Origin: Rhodothermales bacterium
Lineage (GTDB): Bacteria > Bacteroidota > Rhodothermia > Rhodothermales > Bin80
Assembly: GCA_022821385.1 (NCBI GenBank)
Contig: JAJEDR010000074.1
Location: 1-64,000, forward strand
Reading direction: 5' to 3'
Length of the DNA: 64,000 bases
Shown: positions 7,542 through 17,022 of the stretch, one piece after another
How positions within the stretch are numbered: the stretch's first letter is position 1
How the letters are laid out: each line of letters begins with the position of its first letter
The notes under the pieces: generated by a model
Databases searched by the model: none
What the model was told of the DNA's origin: nothing
What the model saw: only the letters and a program-made list of their open reading frames with translations
Position numbers and translations under genes: made by a program

Positions 7542-9682
7542 GTGTCCGTTGGATTTGTTGTATTAAGCGATTCAGCGCGATTTGGAAGCAAGGCTAACGC
7601 GTCCACGACAATGGACTCCGTAAGCACCTCAGGTAACAACACAGGGGGATCGTTGTTTCCACGGTAGAGCACATATAGCGGCACGCCACTTCGTCCATGA
7701 GACTCCAAGGCGCGCGTGATTTCGGCATTACGGCTGGTCCAGTCAGCCCGCATTAATACGACATCTTTTTGGGCGAAGGCGGATAATAGTGTGCTGCTGG
7801 AAAGTGTAGTTTTCTTGTTCACCTGGCAGGTCAGACACCATGCGGCGGTAAAATCCACAAACACCGGGCGTCCTTCGCGGCTGAGCTGCTGAACCTGTTC
7901 TGTCGAATAGACAGACCAAAGACCATCTGAGGTCACGTCAGTTTGCGACATGCTTTGCTGCTGAGCACCCTGATAAGCGGACCATATCCCCATGCACACT
8001 GAGACTAGTGCTATACCACGCGTAACGATCCGCACGGAAGAGCTCACTTGTACAGATGGCCAGCGCCCCACTATCCAGGCAGCTACTGCGAACAGCAGCA
8101 GCCCCAACAGCAATAGCCCGAGTCCGTTGACTCCTGCCTGATTGCCGAACACCCATGCCAACCAAACGCTCGTGCCCAGCATTGGAAAAGCCAGCACATG
8201 CTTGAGCGTCTCCATCCACTGCCCCGGTCGCGGAAGTTTGTCAGATAGCACGGGAAACGTGGACAAAATCACATACGGTGCTGCCATCCCTAATCCAAGG
8301 GCGACAAAGATGGCCAAGGCCTGAGCTGTCGGAAGCACTACGGCCGCACCGAGAGCCGCACCCATGAACGGTGCAGTGCACGGCGTAGCAACCAGCGTGG
8401 CCAATGCGCCATCCTGACAAGACCGCATCAGCGAGTGCGAGGTACCAGATTGGGTTAAGCCCGTGAAGGTGAAGCCCCGAATATCGAATACGCCGAACAG
8501 GTTGAGGCCAATGGCCAGAAACAAAAATGCCATGCCCGCTACAAAAAGCGGCGATTGAAGTTGAAAGCCCCAGCCAATTTGGCTGCCGGCAGCGCGCAGT
8601 GTAAAAAGCAGCCCAGCCAACACCAAAAATAAAACGACAACGCCCGTGGCGAACGCTACGCCGTGCCATACACGGTTTGCACTATCAAGTTTATTGTGCT
8701 GCGCAAGGCTCAGCAGCTTAATAGACAGCACTGGGAAAACGCAGGGCATCAGATTTAACAGAAGACCCCCGATCAGCGCAAACAGGATTAGAATAGGCAG
8801 GGTGCTGCTGGTATTTTGATCAGCCTCGGTTCGCAGCTGTACATCAATATCAAGCGCCCTTGCAGTCTGTGCTGTGTCGAAATACTGCCCCTCGCTAGCA
8901 ACCAAGACCCCTTGTAATCTGTCGGGCAACTCTGTTGCATATTCAGACTGCTGCAACGCAAATACGAAAGCATCGCCATCCTTGCTCATAGGCTGATCCA
9001 CCGCGTGCTCGAGTAGCATAAGCTGCGCGGGGAAGAAATATGCTCCCTGCAGGTCTGGTGCCGCATCTGTCGGAGGCGAGACACGCAAAGCGAAGGAATT
9101 TGAATAATGACTGGCCTCGATAGTCCAGGCCGGGTCCTGGACAGGCAATTTGGCCCGCGCCGCAGCAATTTCCTCAAAATATGGCCCGGGCGTAGGTACT
9201 GCTTCGCGCACTGGCAGCGATAGGGAAACAGTCTCTTGCGCAAAGAGACAAACATCTCTGCAGATCAACCAGTCGGCTGTCGTGGAAAGCGTTACGGGGC
9301 TTTCAGATAGCTCGTTAGGCGGCGTGATCGTGACCAAAAAGGTTACGACATTTGAGTACCCGTATGATCGCAGCGGCCCGGCATCAATTTTTTCTGGATA
9401 CGGCCACTGGATTGGACCTGCGCTAAATCCTGAAGGCAAATCCCATGTGAGTGTGATCGGTTCTCCTACATCCCCCGGATTGATCCAGTAGCTATGCCAA
9501 TCCTCGTCCAACTTCAGTGTCACTCCCACCGTAAACCGGGTACCCGGTGCGATCCATTCGAAATCACCTATTAAAGCGGCTTCGCTAAACGGACTGGGGT
9601 CGTCTGTCTGCCCAAACGTAGACGAGCTGCAGATGAGCATGCCGCACGCCACGGCCCAAACCAGCCTGAACTTCATGGTCAT
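7538..9682 (-). CDS. DsbD/ScsB-like thiol:disulfide interchange protein
   Basis: 714 residues. A signal peptide ends near 'SSSTFGQ'. A periplasmic DsbD N-terminal-like domain follows (about 30-290), then a CcdA/DsbD-type membrane domain of about eight helices (about 295-565) with the paired cysteine motifs 'LMPCVFPV' and 'TPCTAPF'. The C-terminal thioredoxin domain (about 590-700) carries 'AAWCLTCQ'. Family members pass electrons from cytoplasmic thioredoxin across the inner membrane to periplasmic partners; the overlapping redoxin gene is the obvious client. Translation may begin at ATG 9682 or ATG 9676. The 330 bp upstream contain no clear gene. Confidence 0.93.
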   Translation of the reverse strand: MTMKFRLVWAVACGMLICSSSTFGQTDDPSPFSEAALIGDFEWIAPGTRFTVGVTLKLDEDWHSYWINPGDVGEPITLTWDLPSGFSAGPIQWPYPEKIDAGPLRSYGYSNVVTFLVTITPPNELSESPVTLSTTADWLICRDVCLFAQETVSLSLPVREAVPTPGPYFEEIAAARAKLPVQDPAWTIEASHYSNSFALRVSPPTDAAPDLQGAYFFPAQLMLLEHAVDQPMSKDGDAFVFALQQSEYATELPDRLQGVLVASEGQYFDTAQTARALDIDVQLRTEADQNTSSTLPILILFALIGGLLLNLMPCVFPVLSIKLLSLAQHNKLDSANRVWHGVAFATGVVVLFLVLAGLLFTLRAAGSQIGWGFQLQSPLFVAGMAFLFLAIGLNLFGVFDIRGFTFTGLTQSGTSHSLMRSCQDGALATLVATPCTAPFMGAALGAAVVLPTAQALAIFVALGLGMAAPYVILSTFPVLSDKLPRPGQWMETLKHVLAFPMLGTSVWLAWVFGNQAGVNGLGLLLLGLLLFAVAAWIVGRWPSVQVSSSVRIVTRGIALVSVCMGIWSAYQGAQQQSMSQTDVTSDGLWSVYSTEQVQQLSREGRPVFVDFTAAWCLTCQVNKKTTLSSSTLLSAFAQKDVVLMRADWTSRNAEITRALESHGRSGVPLYVLYRGNNDPPVLLPEVLTESIVVDALALLPNRAESLNTTNPTDT

Positions 9683-10012
9683 GGTAATGGAAAACGCATT
9701 TCGGTGCTACAGCAATCACACATAATTGTTCTGCTTGCTAGTAGGGGTAATCCGTCAATCAATATACTGTGCGCAACCGTTGCCAGAGGATCCACGCATT
9801 CTCTGGCCAATTGCTTCCCCAGCCTTCCAGCCGGTGAATTCCCTTGCTGAGATGCTATCACTTGATCAAATGAAAACGATCTTGAATCGGACTGGCCTTG
9901 GGGATTACTCAATAGACCATAGCACTGCCGGTCCTCCGCATATCCGTTATGACGGACTCCAACTTTGCGATTTCGTCACCGAGCGTGCGTGTAAATGCAA
10001 GCTAATCACTAC
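9683..10012. other. Intergenic, nothing identified
   Basis: 330 bp between surE and the DsbD-like gene, both on the minus strand. Two overlapping short ORFs (96 codons plus, 77 codons minus) have no recognisable features. The promoter for the DsbD-like/redoxin pair should lie here, but I cannot place it with confidence. Confidence 0.5.
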
Positions 10013-10843
10013 TTAGATGGGGCTTTCCTTCCAACTCCAAGTGCTCAATACCTCTAGACACCCGTAGGCGGTACGGTCATGCTGCAATGGTGTGATGGAA
10101 ACGTAGCCATTCTCCAGTACGTGTATGTCCGTATCTGCACCCTCATCCAATATGTTCAGCGTTCCGCGATACCAGTAATAGGCCCTGTTAGCTGGGTCAA
10201 TACGCTCAAGAAACCCCTCTTGCCACCTAGATCTAGCCTGGCGAGTCACTACGATCCCTTTGATTTCATCCTCGGGGATCATTGGCACATTCACACTGAG
10301 AAGAACTCCCCTAGGCAGATGGCTTCTGAGTACTTTCTGCGCTATCATCCCAGCATACTTGGCAGCGGGACGATAATCAGCATCTGGTTCCTTCGCGTCT
10401 AGACTAACAGCGATTGAATCAATGCCATATATCGACGATTCGGTCGCCGCACTAATCGTGCCGGAGTATATAACGTTGATCGCTGTATTTGAACCCCTGT
10501 TGATCCCACTTACAACCAGGTCCGGTAGACGATGAAGCAACTGATGTAACGCCAGTTTAATGCAGTCACAAGGTGTGCCATCTATGGCCAAAGCTCGCAC
10601 ATGGTCAAGATCCTCGCCGAAACTCCAGCTCTTGGCCCGGATCGGATCATCCAGCGTGATTGAGTGCGCCACTGCACTTTGCTCACCTGCGGGAGCTATG
10701 ACCACAACATCTCCCAGTTTGACCAGAGCCCTCGTGAGCTCTCGAATCCCAGGGGACGTAATACCGTCATCGTTCGTAACCAGAATCAGTGGGCGTCGGC
10801 GAAATAGTCCATCACTGCCTTTGCCTTTATCAAGATTCACCAT
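10013..10843 (-). CDS. surE: 5'/3'-nucleotidase SurE
   Basis: 276 residues. The metal-binding 'VTNDDG' motif sits near residue 22, followed by '[14 protein letters not shown]' and '[11 protein letters not shown]', all diagnostic of SurE. The enzyme dephosphorylates nucleoside monophosphates in the cytoplasm and is tied to stress survival. The N-terminus is about 15 residues longer than usual ([14 protein letters not shown]...), so the true start may lie further in. As annotated, the start overlaps the end of panB by 14 bp in another frame, which suggests co-transcription. Confidence 0.95.
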   Translation of the reverse strand: MVNLDKGKGSDGLFRRRPLILVTNDDGITSPGIRELTRALVKLGDVVVIAPAGEQSAVAHSITLDDPIRAKSWSFGEDLDHVRALAIDGTPCDCIKLALHQLLHRLPDLVVSGINRGSNTAINVIYSGTISAATESSIYGIDSIAVSLDAKEPDADYRPAAKYAGMIAQKVLRSHLPRGVLLSVNVPMIPEDEIKGIVVTRQARSRWQEGFLERIDPANRAYYWYRGTLNILDEGADTDIHVLENGYVSITPLQHDRTAYGCLEVLSTWSWKESPI

Positions 10844-11654
10844 CTACCCAGTAGCTCTCTTCGGCTGTTGGAAAATCACGGGTTCGTACGTCCCTAACAT
10901 AATCCTTAACGGCCTTTGAAGTTAGTTCAGACAATTTGGCATAATGTCGTACAAACCGTGGGTGAAAGTCAGTGGTCAGCCCTAACGCATCGTGAATCAC
11001 CAATACCTGACCATCACAAACGTTACCCGCGCCTATACCAATCGTTGGAATAGTGAGTGATGCAGAAACCTCCGCAGCCAGCGGGGTGGGAATCTTCTCG
11101 AGCACGATCGCAAAACAACCTACCCTCTCGAGTTCCAGTGCGTCTTTCCGCAACTGATCCGATTCTTCTTTGTCCTGGGCCCTCACCTTATAGGTACCAA
11201 ATTTATAGATGCTCTGAGGAGTAAGACCTAAGTGGCACATGACCGGGATACCGGCCTGTAGTATACGCTCCGCTGCAGGAAGAACAGCTGTGCCGCCCTC
11301 CAACTTGATCGCATGCGCTCCTGTCTCCTTCATAACACGAATGGAGGATGCCAGGGCCTCTTTGCTATTACCTTGGTAGGTGCCAAAAGGTAAGTCTACT
11401 ATTACAAGCGCCCGGGTCACGCCCCGAACTACACACTGAGCATGATAGATCATTTGCTCCAGCGTTATTGGCAGGGTCGTTTCGTGTCCTGCAATAACAT
11501 TGGAAGCGGAATCCCCTACCAGAATGGCATCTATGCCCGCACGATCCAGGATCCGGGCCATGGTGTAGTCATAGGCCGTCAGCATTGCAATCGGCGTGCC
11601 GGCGGCCTTCATCTGCCGGAGCGTCTGCGTCGTGACTCGCCTTACACCTTCCAT
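10830..11654 (-). CDS. panB: 3-methyl-2-oxobutanoate hydroxymethyltransferase
   Basis: 274 residues from ATG 11654 (the track used GTG 11660). 'MLTAYDY', '[13 protein letters not shown]' and '[14 protein letters not shown]' match PanB, which adds a hydroxymethyl group from methylenetetrahydrofolate to 2-oxoisovalerate in pantothenate synthesis. It is full length, with the Mg-binding Asp (in VGDS) and conserved 'KLEGG' present. No other pantothenate gene is adjacent. It follows the two skp-like genes and precedes surE on the minus strand. Confidence 0.96.
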   Translation of the reverse strand: MEGVRRVTTQTLRQMKAAGTPIAMLTAYDYTMARILDRAGIDAILVGDSASNVIAGHETTLPITLEQMIYHAQCVVRGVTRALVIVDLPFGTYQGNSKEALASSIRVMKETGAHAIKLEGGTAVLPAAERILQAGIPVMCHLGLTPQSIYKFGTYKVRAQDKEESDQLRKDALELERVGCFAIVLEKIPTPLAAEVSASLTIPTIGIGAGNVCDGQVLVIHDALGLTTDFHPRFVRHYAKLSELTSKAVKDYVRDVRTRDFPTAEESYWVDGES

Positions 11655-11707
11655 TAGCACCGGCGAACTGTGGTCCTGTCCACTAGAAGCTGTCTGGTTC
11701 GTACGCT

Positions 11708-12295
11708 CTAGTTCTCAGAGGCTGACTGCATAGCGGCATCAACATCAATTCCAAGCTCACGCGCAACATCCAACGTGATGTCGACGATGCGATCTTCGTT
11801 TGCATAAAGCAAAATAGGCTGTGCAGGTCCTGCCTGGGTGCGCAAAACCAAATCAAGCCCCCGCTCGGTTGCAACCGTTCTGATCGCCTCATCCACGAGC
11901 TCGTAAATCGGACTGAACAAGTCTATCTCACGCTGCACAAGCCCCTGTTCTAACTCCGCTGATTTTTCCTGTAGCTCCTGCAAAAGTCCTTGGAGCTCCT
12001 GCTCACGCTCCTGCTGCCGTTCCTCTGATAATAAACTCCGCTGTGTCTGATACCGTTCTAGCTTGCCCGTATAGTCTTCCTGCATGCTTAGAAGAATCCG
12101 CTGACCGCTTTCCACTTCAGCCTGCAGTTCCTCTTGTATCGTGCGGGTTTGGGGCATATTGGATATTAGAACCTCGTGATCCGTGTATCCAATGCGCAAT
12201 GGGGGCAGCTGTTGTGCTTGAGCAGCAGCTGCAAAACCAAGTAATAATACAGCAGCGAGATAACCTGCGCTGCGTTTGAGCGAAAAGCGTCGCAT
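11708..12295 (-). CDS. OmpH/Skp-family periplasmic chaperone (second copy)
   Basis: 195 residues: signal peptide to about residue 27 (AAAAQAQ), a strand '[16 protein letters not shown]', a long charged alpha-helical stretch (about 55-125, rich in E/Q/L), and a C-terminal strand region with 'GLDLVLRTQ'. This is the Skp jellyfish-like layout of a trimeric chaperone that carries unfolded outer-membrane proteins to BamA. It lies directly after another skp-like gene and bamA; the tandem pair is typical of Bacteroidota. The C-terminal '[14 protein letters not shown]' parallels the neighbour's 'FLYANESLDITD', supporting a duplication. Confidence 0.92.
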   Translation of the reverse strand: MRRFSLKRSAGYLAAVLLLGFAAAAQAQQLPPLRIGYTDHEVLISNMPQTRTIQEELQAEVESGQRILLSMQEDYTGKLERYQTQRSLLSEERQQEREQELQGLLQELQEKSAELEQGLVQREIDLFSPIYELVDEAIRTVATERGLDLVLRTQAGPAQPILLYANEDRIVDITLDVARELGIDVDAAMQSASEN

Positions 12296-12327
12296 GAGAA
12301 TAATTAAATTGAAATATTTACCACAGG

Positions 12328-12864
12328 CTATTGCCCAATGATACGTGTAATGTCAACGCCTAGCTCCTCAAGGACAATGTCCGTTATGTCGAGGCTCTCG
12401 TTGGCATATAGAAAAACAAAGTCACCGTTGCGATCAAATACATAGTCGTATCCCTCGCCCTCGGCCACCTCCTGAATAACCGCCAAAACTCTTTCCTGGA
12501 TTGGACGCAGAATTTGTTCTTGCTGATGAAATAGCTGACCTTCTGGTCCAAAATACTGAATCCGCTTTCGTTCGAGTTCTTCCTCCGCAGCAATGATCTC
12601 GTTCTGTCTCTCCTGACGAGATTCCAACGTTAAGAGCAATTCACGTGCCTGAAACTCCCTGAAGTTCTCATCCAGGACCCGTGCCATTTCAGAAAGCTCC
12701 TGCTCCCACTGCTGGGCAAGTCGGTCCAAGGACTGCTGCGCAGTGGCAAACTCTGGATAATTCTGGTAAATCTTGTCCGAATCAATATAGGCTATCTTGT
12801 GCTGTGCCAATACAGGGGAACTCATCCATATCAAGACGATCCCCAGGCCAAACAATTTTTTCAT
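12328..12864 (-). CDS. OmpH/Skp-family periplasmic chaperone (first copy)
   Basis: 178 residues. Signal peptide 'MKKLFGLGIVLIWMSSPVLA', then 'HKIAYIDSDKIYQNYPEF', a coiled region rich in Glu/Gln (about 45-125), and a terminal 'GYDYVFDRNGDFVFLYA'. It is a Skp-like holdase acting between the Sec machinery and BamA. It begins 9 bp after the bamA stop, so co-transcription is very likely. It shares the C-terminal domain pattern with its downstream neighbour. Confidence 0.93.
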   Translation of the reverse strand: MKKLFGLGIVLIWMSSPVLAQHKIAYIDSDKIYQNYPEFATAQQSLDRLAQQWEQELSEMARVLDENFREFQARELLLTLESRQERQNEIIAAEEELERKRIQYFGPEGQLFHQQEQILRPIQERVLAVIQEVAEGEGYDYVFDRNGDFVFLYANESLDITDIVLEELGVDITRIIGQ

Positions 12865-12873
12865 CCGAGTATG

Positions 12874-15390
12874 CTAGTTGAACCCTTGTCCGAGCGTAAA
12901 CTGGAAAAACCATTTGTTGGAGCCATCATGCTCTGACTCCTGACCCCTGATAGGCGTGAATTGGTCAAAATTGTAACCGTATGCGATCTCAAGCATGCCG
13001 AGGATCGGCAGAAACAGACGTGCACCGACGCCTGCTGAGCGATAAAACTGTCTCGGATTGTAACTCTCTATCTGATCCCATGTGTTTGCCGCATCCATGA
13101 AAAGGTACGGTGCAGCCGTTAACTGTGGGGTCTGGATCGCTAAAACCCTGAGTTCCGAAGTGAACTTGTTCAACACGCGGCCACCAACAGCCTCACCATT
13201 CCTCCGGGGACCGAGTACCCGGGACGGATAACCACGCATGTAGATTATATCTTTCCCAAAATTATTCCGATACCCTTGCACATCAAACGGTGACCCGCCG
13301 ACGATGTAACGTTCGAAAAGGACATCCTCTCCTGTGACCGAGCCGATATATCCAAAGTCCGCCGAAAAACTTGTGGTTAGCTTCCGCAAAATAGGAATGT
13401 TCCAGCTCGTGGAAAACCTCCACTTATGATACTGTATAAAATTCGAGATCGGTAACGCCAACTCTGCTGAGAGCAGGAATGTGGATCCCGCTGTCGGGAA
13501 GATTGGATGATCTACCGAACTCCGCGTGAGTGCCTGACGAATTGTAACCTGCTGGCTTTGACCAGACGGAAGCGCATAGGTATAGTCCCTGTTGAAATAA
13601 AACTGATAACCTAGCGATGTGCTGGCACTGAACTTGTCATCCGGCCATTGAAGCCGCTGCTCATAAAAAACGCGCGCTGACGTATTCGTGAAGCCGGTAT
13701 TGTCATTGGTTCCAATGTTTGAACCATAACCGTAGTAGCCATATCCGTAGTAGCCACCAAAGTTGCTGGTAAACCGGGAGTGCGATACCTGAAATCCTAC
13801 CGGGGTAGGCCGCCCCCTCAGCCAAGGCTCCGTGAAGCCGAGTGAATAGCTCTGGTACTGTCGACCGCTGGTCTGCAGACTGACCGACAACTGCTGACCA
13901 TCCCCCGACGGTAAAGGCCGCCAGGCCCTGCCCTTGAAGATGTCCTGTGCACTGAAATTGTTAAAACCGAAACGCAGCATCAGAATCACACCAAACCGCC
14001 CGTAGGTGCCGCTGAGCTCCAGTTGATCACTGCCGATCTCCTCGAGATTATACGTAAGGTTAACCTCCTTTTCTTCCTGATTGAGGTCGATCGAGGGACC
14101 CGCACCGAGCTTTTCCTGATCAAAGTAATTCAGTTGAGACAGCCGCCTGATCGTTTCCTGCACCATCTCCCGACTATAGGTCTGACCGGGAATCGTGTAG
14201 AGCTCCCGGCGCACAACGTGCTCCTTGGTCTTTTCGTTGCCCGTGATCGAAATTTCCCCGAAACTGAAAATTTCGCCCTCGTAAACGTCATAGTACAGGT
14301 CAAGAGAATCTCCCTCTACAACACGAACTTCCGGTTGCACGCGAAAAAGCATGTACCCCTGATTCATGTAGAGACTGGAAACATCACTGCTTGACTTGTT
14401 TCCATGCAGATTCTGCTCTAATCGCTCCGAATTATAAACATCACCGGGTGTTAAACCCAGAGCCCCCGAAAGTACTTCGTCGGGATAGACTGTATTCCCG
14501 TCCCACTCAATACTGCGTACATGGTACTGGGGGCCTTCTTGGACCTCCAGAGATACCACCAGACCCGGCTTCTCACCCGAGGTGTCAAGCCAGACCGAGT
14601 CCCGGACTACGCGGGCATCATAATATCCCTTAGAGTTGAAATGATTGACGACGTTAACCTTGTCTTCTTCGTAGAGCATGCGATCAAAGCGTGCTTTACG
14701 CCAGAAGAAGATCCCTTTCCTGGCCTTTGTTTTTTTTAGCTTGCGGCGCACCGTTCGGTCACTGACATTCTCATTGCCGGAAACCAGAACTTCCCTGATC
14801 CTGACCTTCTCTCCTATATCAATCTCAAAATCTAGGTTTACCGTGTTTTCGGGACCGGGCGTTTCGTTCACCGTCACTTCGGCGAGCATGTATCCCTTTT
14901 CTCCGAAATATTCCTTGACGATTTGCTTCGAACGTTCCAGGTCAGCGGGACGAACACGGGTTCCTTTGAAAAGAGGCACCTCCTCTTCAAGCTTACGACG
15001 ATGCTTTTTTTTGATTCCTGAGAAGGTGAATTCCGCCAGTTGTGGTTCTTCCGTTAGCTGGATCAGAAGGAAAATGCCGGTTCCAGCCCTGCGCTCCTCA
15101 ACAATTCGCACATCCGAAAACACCCGCAGCTTATAGATACTGCGGATGGCTTCTGAGATCGCAGGATCCCCAGGAAGCGTGATCTTCTGCCCCACAGCCA
15201 GTCCACTGCTCCTGAGGGCAAAGTTGCGCATGCTCTCGGTTTCCACGCCCTCAACCGAGATTCCCAAGATCTCAAATTCATCAGGACCTGAAAAAGAACG
15301 ATTGTCCCCCTGCAAGGATTCGGACTGGCCCTGCGCTACCGCTGTGCTCACGCACAGGAGGAGTATCAGCAGCGAGACAGCAATGCGCAT
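12874..15390 (-). CDS. bamA: Outer membrane protein assembly factor BamA
   Basis: 838 residues from ATG 15390, chosen because 'MRIAVSLLILLLCVSTAVAQ' is a clean signal peptide; the track's TTG 15453 and ATG 15441 give an improbable extension. Several POTRA repeats (about 35-430) with signatures such as 'VSGNENVSDRTV' and 'ITGNEKTKEHVV' precede a 16-strand Omp85 barrel, which ends in an aromatic-terminated strand 'WFFQFTLGQGF'. The barrel includes the characteristic 'RGYPSRVLGP' (VRGF/Y-like) motif in its lid loop region. It forms the core of outer-membrane protein insertion and is followed by its two Skp-like partners. Confidence 0.96.
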   Translation of the reverse strand: MRIAVSLLILLLCVSTAVAQGQSESLQGDNRSFSGPDEFEILGISVEGVETESMRNFALRSSGLAVGQKITLPGDPAISEAIRSIYKLRVFSDVRIVEERRAGTGIFLLIQLTEEPQLAEFTFSGIKKKHRRKLEEEVPLFKGTRVRPADLERSKQIVKEYFGEKGYMLAEVTVNETPGPENTVNLDFEIDIGEKVRIREVLVSGNENVSDRTVRRKLKKTKARKGIFFWRKARFDRMLYEEDKVNVVNHFNSKGYYDARVVRDSVWLDTSGEKPGLVVSLEVQEGPQYHVRSIEWDGNTVYPDEVLSGALGLTPGDVYNSERLEQNLHGNKSSSDVSSLYMNQGYMLFRVQPEVRVVEGDSLDLYYDVYEGEIFSFGEISITGNEKTKEHVVRRELYTIPGQTYSREMVQETIRRLSQLNYFDQEKLGAGPSIDLNQEEKEVNLTYNLEEIGSDQLELSGTYGRFGVILMLRFGFNNFSAQDIFKGRAWRPLPSGDGQQLSVSLQTSGRQYQSYSLGFTEPWLRGRPTPVGFQVSHSRFTSNFGGYYGYGYYGYGSNIGTNDNTGFTNTSARVFYEQRLQWPDDKFSASTSLGYQFYFNRDYTYALPSGQSQQVTIRQALTRSSVDHPIFPTAGSTFLLSAELALPISNFIQYHKWRFSTSWNIPILRKLTTSFSADFGYIGSVTGEDVLFERYIVGGSPFDVQGYRNNFGKDIIYMRGYPSRVLGPRRNGEAVGGRVLNKFTSELRVLAIQTPQLTAAPYLFMDAANTWDQIESYNPRQFYRSAGVGARLFLPILGMLEIAYGYNFDQFTPIRGQESEHDGSNKWFFQFTLGQGFN

Positions 15391-15561
15391 TGTGGTTTGA
15401 TGCACTGTGGAGACGAATGGGGTTGGACGGTGCAATCTCATGGTACTGCTCAATTGAGCATGTTGTTTCGGGGAACTAGTCCAAAAACGGACTTAAGCTA
15501 ACCGTTATTGCAAAACCCGTGCCGTGGTCAGGCTAGATACAGGAATTATAGTCGAGTAATT

Positions 15562-16980
15562 CTACTCTTCTCCGACCTCAGTCTCTACAACCTCGCAGGT
15601 CTGCGGAGTCTCCACGACATTAGCTTCCCCTCTCGAGCTGAACGCACGGATAACATCGTTTGTGATCAGAAAAGCCATCAAAATCAGCAGCAGGATCATG
15701 CCTGCCTGCTGCAAGAACATTCGCACCTTGATCGAGGGTTCCTTGCGGGCGATCAGCTCATAAAACAGAAAAACCAAATGCCCCCCATCCAGCACCGGGA
15801 TCGGTAAAATATTAACAATGGCCAGCGTTATAGACAGGACTGCCACAATATGCCAGAACGGACGGGGACCGCTGCTTGCAGCCTGTCCAATCACATTGGC
15901 AACCATAACCGGCCCACCCAGGTTCTCCCGGACGCTCTCCTTGCCTGCAACTATTCGCCATAAACTGGCAGCGATTATTCGCGTGTTGCTCCATACATCA
16001 TGCACTCCAATTCTGGCAGACTGCAGGGGCCCGAATTCGACCTGTGTTTGTCCTAACCCAATTCCGATTACATAATCGCAGCTGACAGTATTTATCACTG
16101 GTGTCACTGCAGCTTGATGTTCCACAGAAATCTGCCCATCGTCGCGCACCCATGTGATTTCAAGTGACTCTCCGCCCGAATTGCGGACATGATCGGTGAG
16201 TTCCGGCCAATAACGAATTGGACTCCCGTTAATCGCCGTGATTTGATCTCCGACCTGCAGGCCCGCAGCTTCGGCCGGCATACCCGCCGCAACAGTTCCG
16301 AGCGCGCTGGGCCAGGTATATATGCCAAGACCAAAGATTCCTTCCGCCGGCAGTTCCTGGACCCGGGTCATGATGTTTCCCGGGCCATCAAGAGTAATGC
16401 GTTGTCCTTTGCGTTCTACTTCAAACGTGAGATCATCCACTAGGAGCGCTGAAAGTGGAATTAATTCTCCGCCCGGGACATACTCATGCCCCCCTATTGC
16501 CAAGAGCCGATCTCCCGTCTGAATGCCAATGTCCAGCGCTGCAACTGAGCTGTCCACTACGAACACCGATCCGTCCTCGGTATGGGCCACACGGCTGGCA
16601 CCAAAACTCCAAGTCAGGGCAAAAAAGATCACCCCCGCTAGGACCATATTCATGATCACTCCCGCACTGATCACGATCATGCGCTGCCATAACGGCTTGG
16701 ATCTGAACTCGTAGGGCTGCGGCGCTGTGTCCTTAAAATCCGTGTCCATACTCTCGTCAACCATGCCGGCAATCTTGCAATAGCCTCCAAGTGGCGTTAG
16801 GCCAAGGACATATTCAGTTTCACCGAAGCGCTTTTTTAGGATGTTGGGCGGGAATCCAATGGAAAACCGGTCGACCCGCATACCAAATGCACGTGCTGCC
16901 CAGAAATGTCCCAACTCGTGCACAAACACGAGAATCATCAGGGCCGGAATGAACGTCAGGAGGATCCAGAGTATACTCAC
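15562..16980 (-). CDS. rseP: RseP-type site-2 intramembrane zinc metalloprotease
   Basis: 472 residues beginning with GTG at 16980. The zinc site 'HELGH' is at residues 21-25 in the first membrane span and the third ligand motif 'LDGGH' is near 400 in a later span. Two PDZ-like regions lie between (about 135-200 and 220-290; for example 'GDRLLAIGG' and 'GDQITAING'). Members cleave anti-sigma factors within the membrane and clear signal-peptide remnants. It sits between dxr and bamA, the usual place in this lineage. The C-terminal 30 residues are polar and atypical. Confidence 0.95.
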   Translation of the reverse strand: MSILWILLTFIPALMILVFVHELGHFWAARAFGMRVDRFSIGFPPNILKKRFGETEYVLGLTPLGGYCKIAGMVDESMDTDFKDTAPQPYEFRSKPLWQRMIVISAGVIMNMVLAGVIFFALTWSFGASRVAHTEDGSVFVVDSSVAALDIGIQTGDRLLAIGGHEYVPGGELIPLSALLVDDLTFEVERKGQRITLDGPGNIMTRVQELPAEGIFGLGIYTWPSALGTVAAGMPAEAAGLQVGDQITAINGSPIRYWPELTDHVRNSGGESLEITWVRDDGQISVEHQAAVTPVINTVSCDYVIGIGLGQTQVEFGPLQSARIGVHDVWSNTRIIAASLWRIVAGKESVRENLGGPVMVANVIGQAASSGPRPFWHIVAVLSITLAIVNILPIPVLDGGHLVFLFYELIARKEPSIKVRMFLQQAGMILLLILMAFLITNDVIRAFSSRGEANVVETPQTCEVVETEVGEE

Positions 16981-17022
16981 GGGGAAATACTACCTAATTT
17001 GTTGTTTGGCGTACGGTATACT

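Noticed and set aside
9726-10016. 96-codon ORF between surE and the DsbD-like gene
   Set aside because: It overlaps an opposite ORF, lacks domain features, and would end inside surE.
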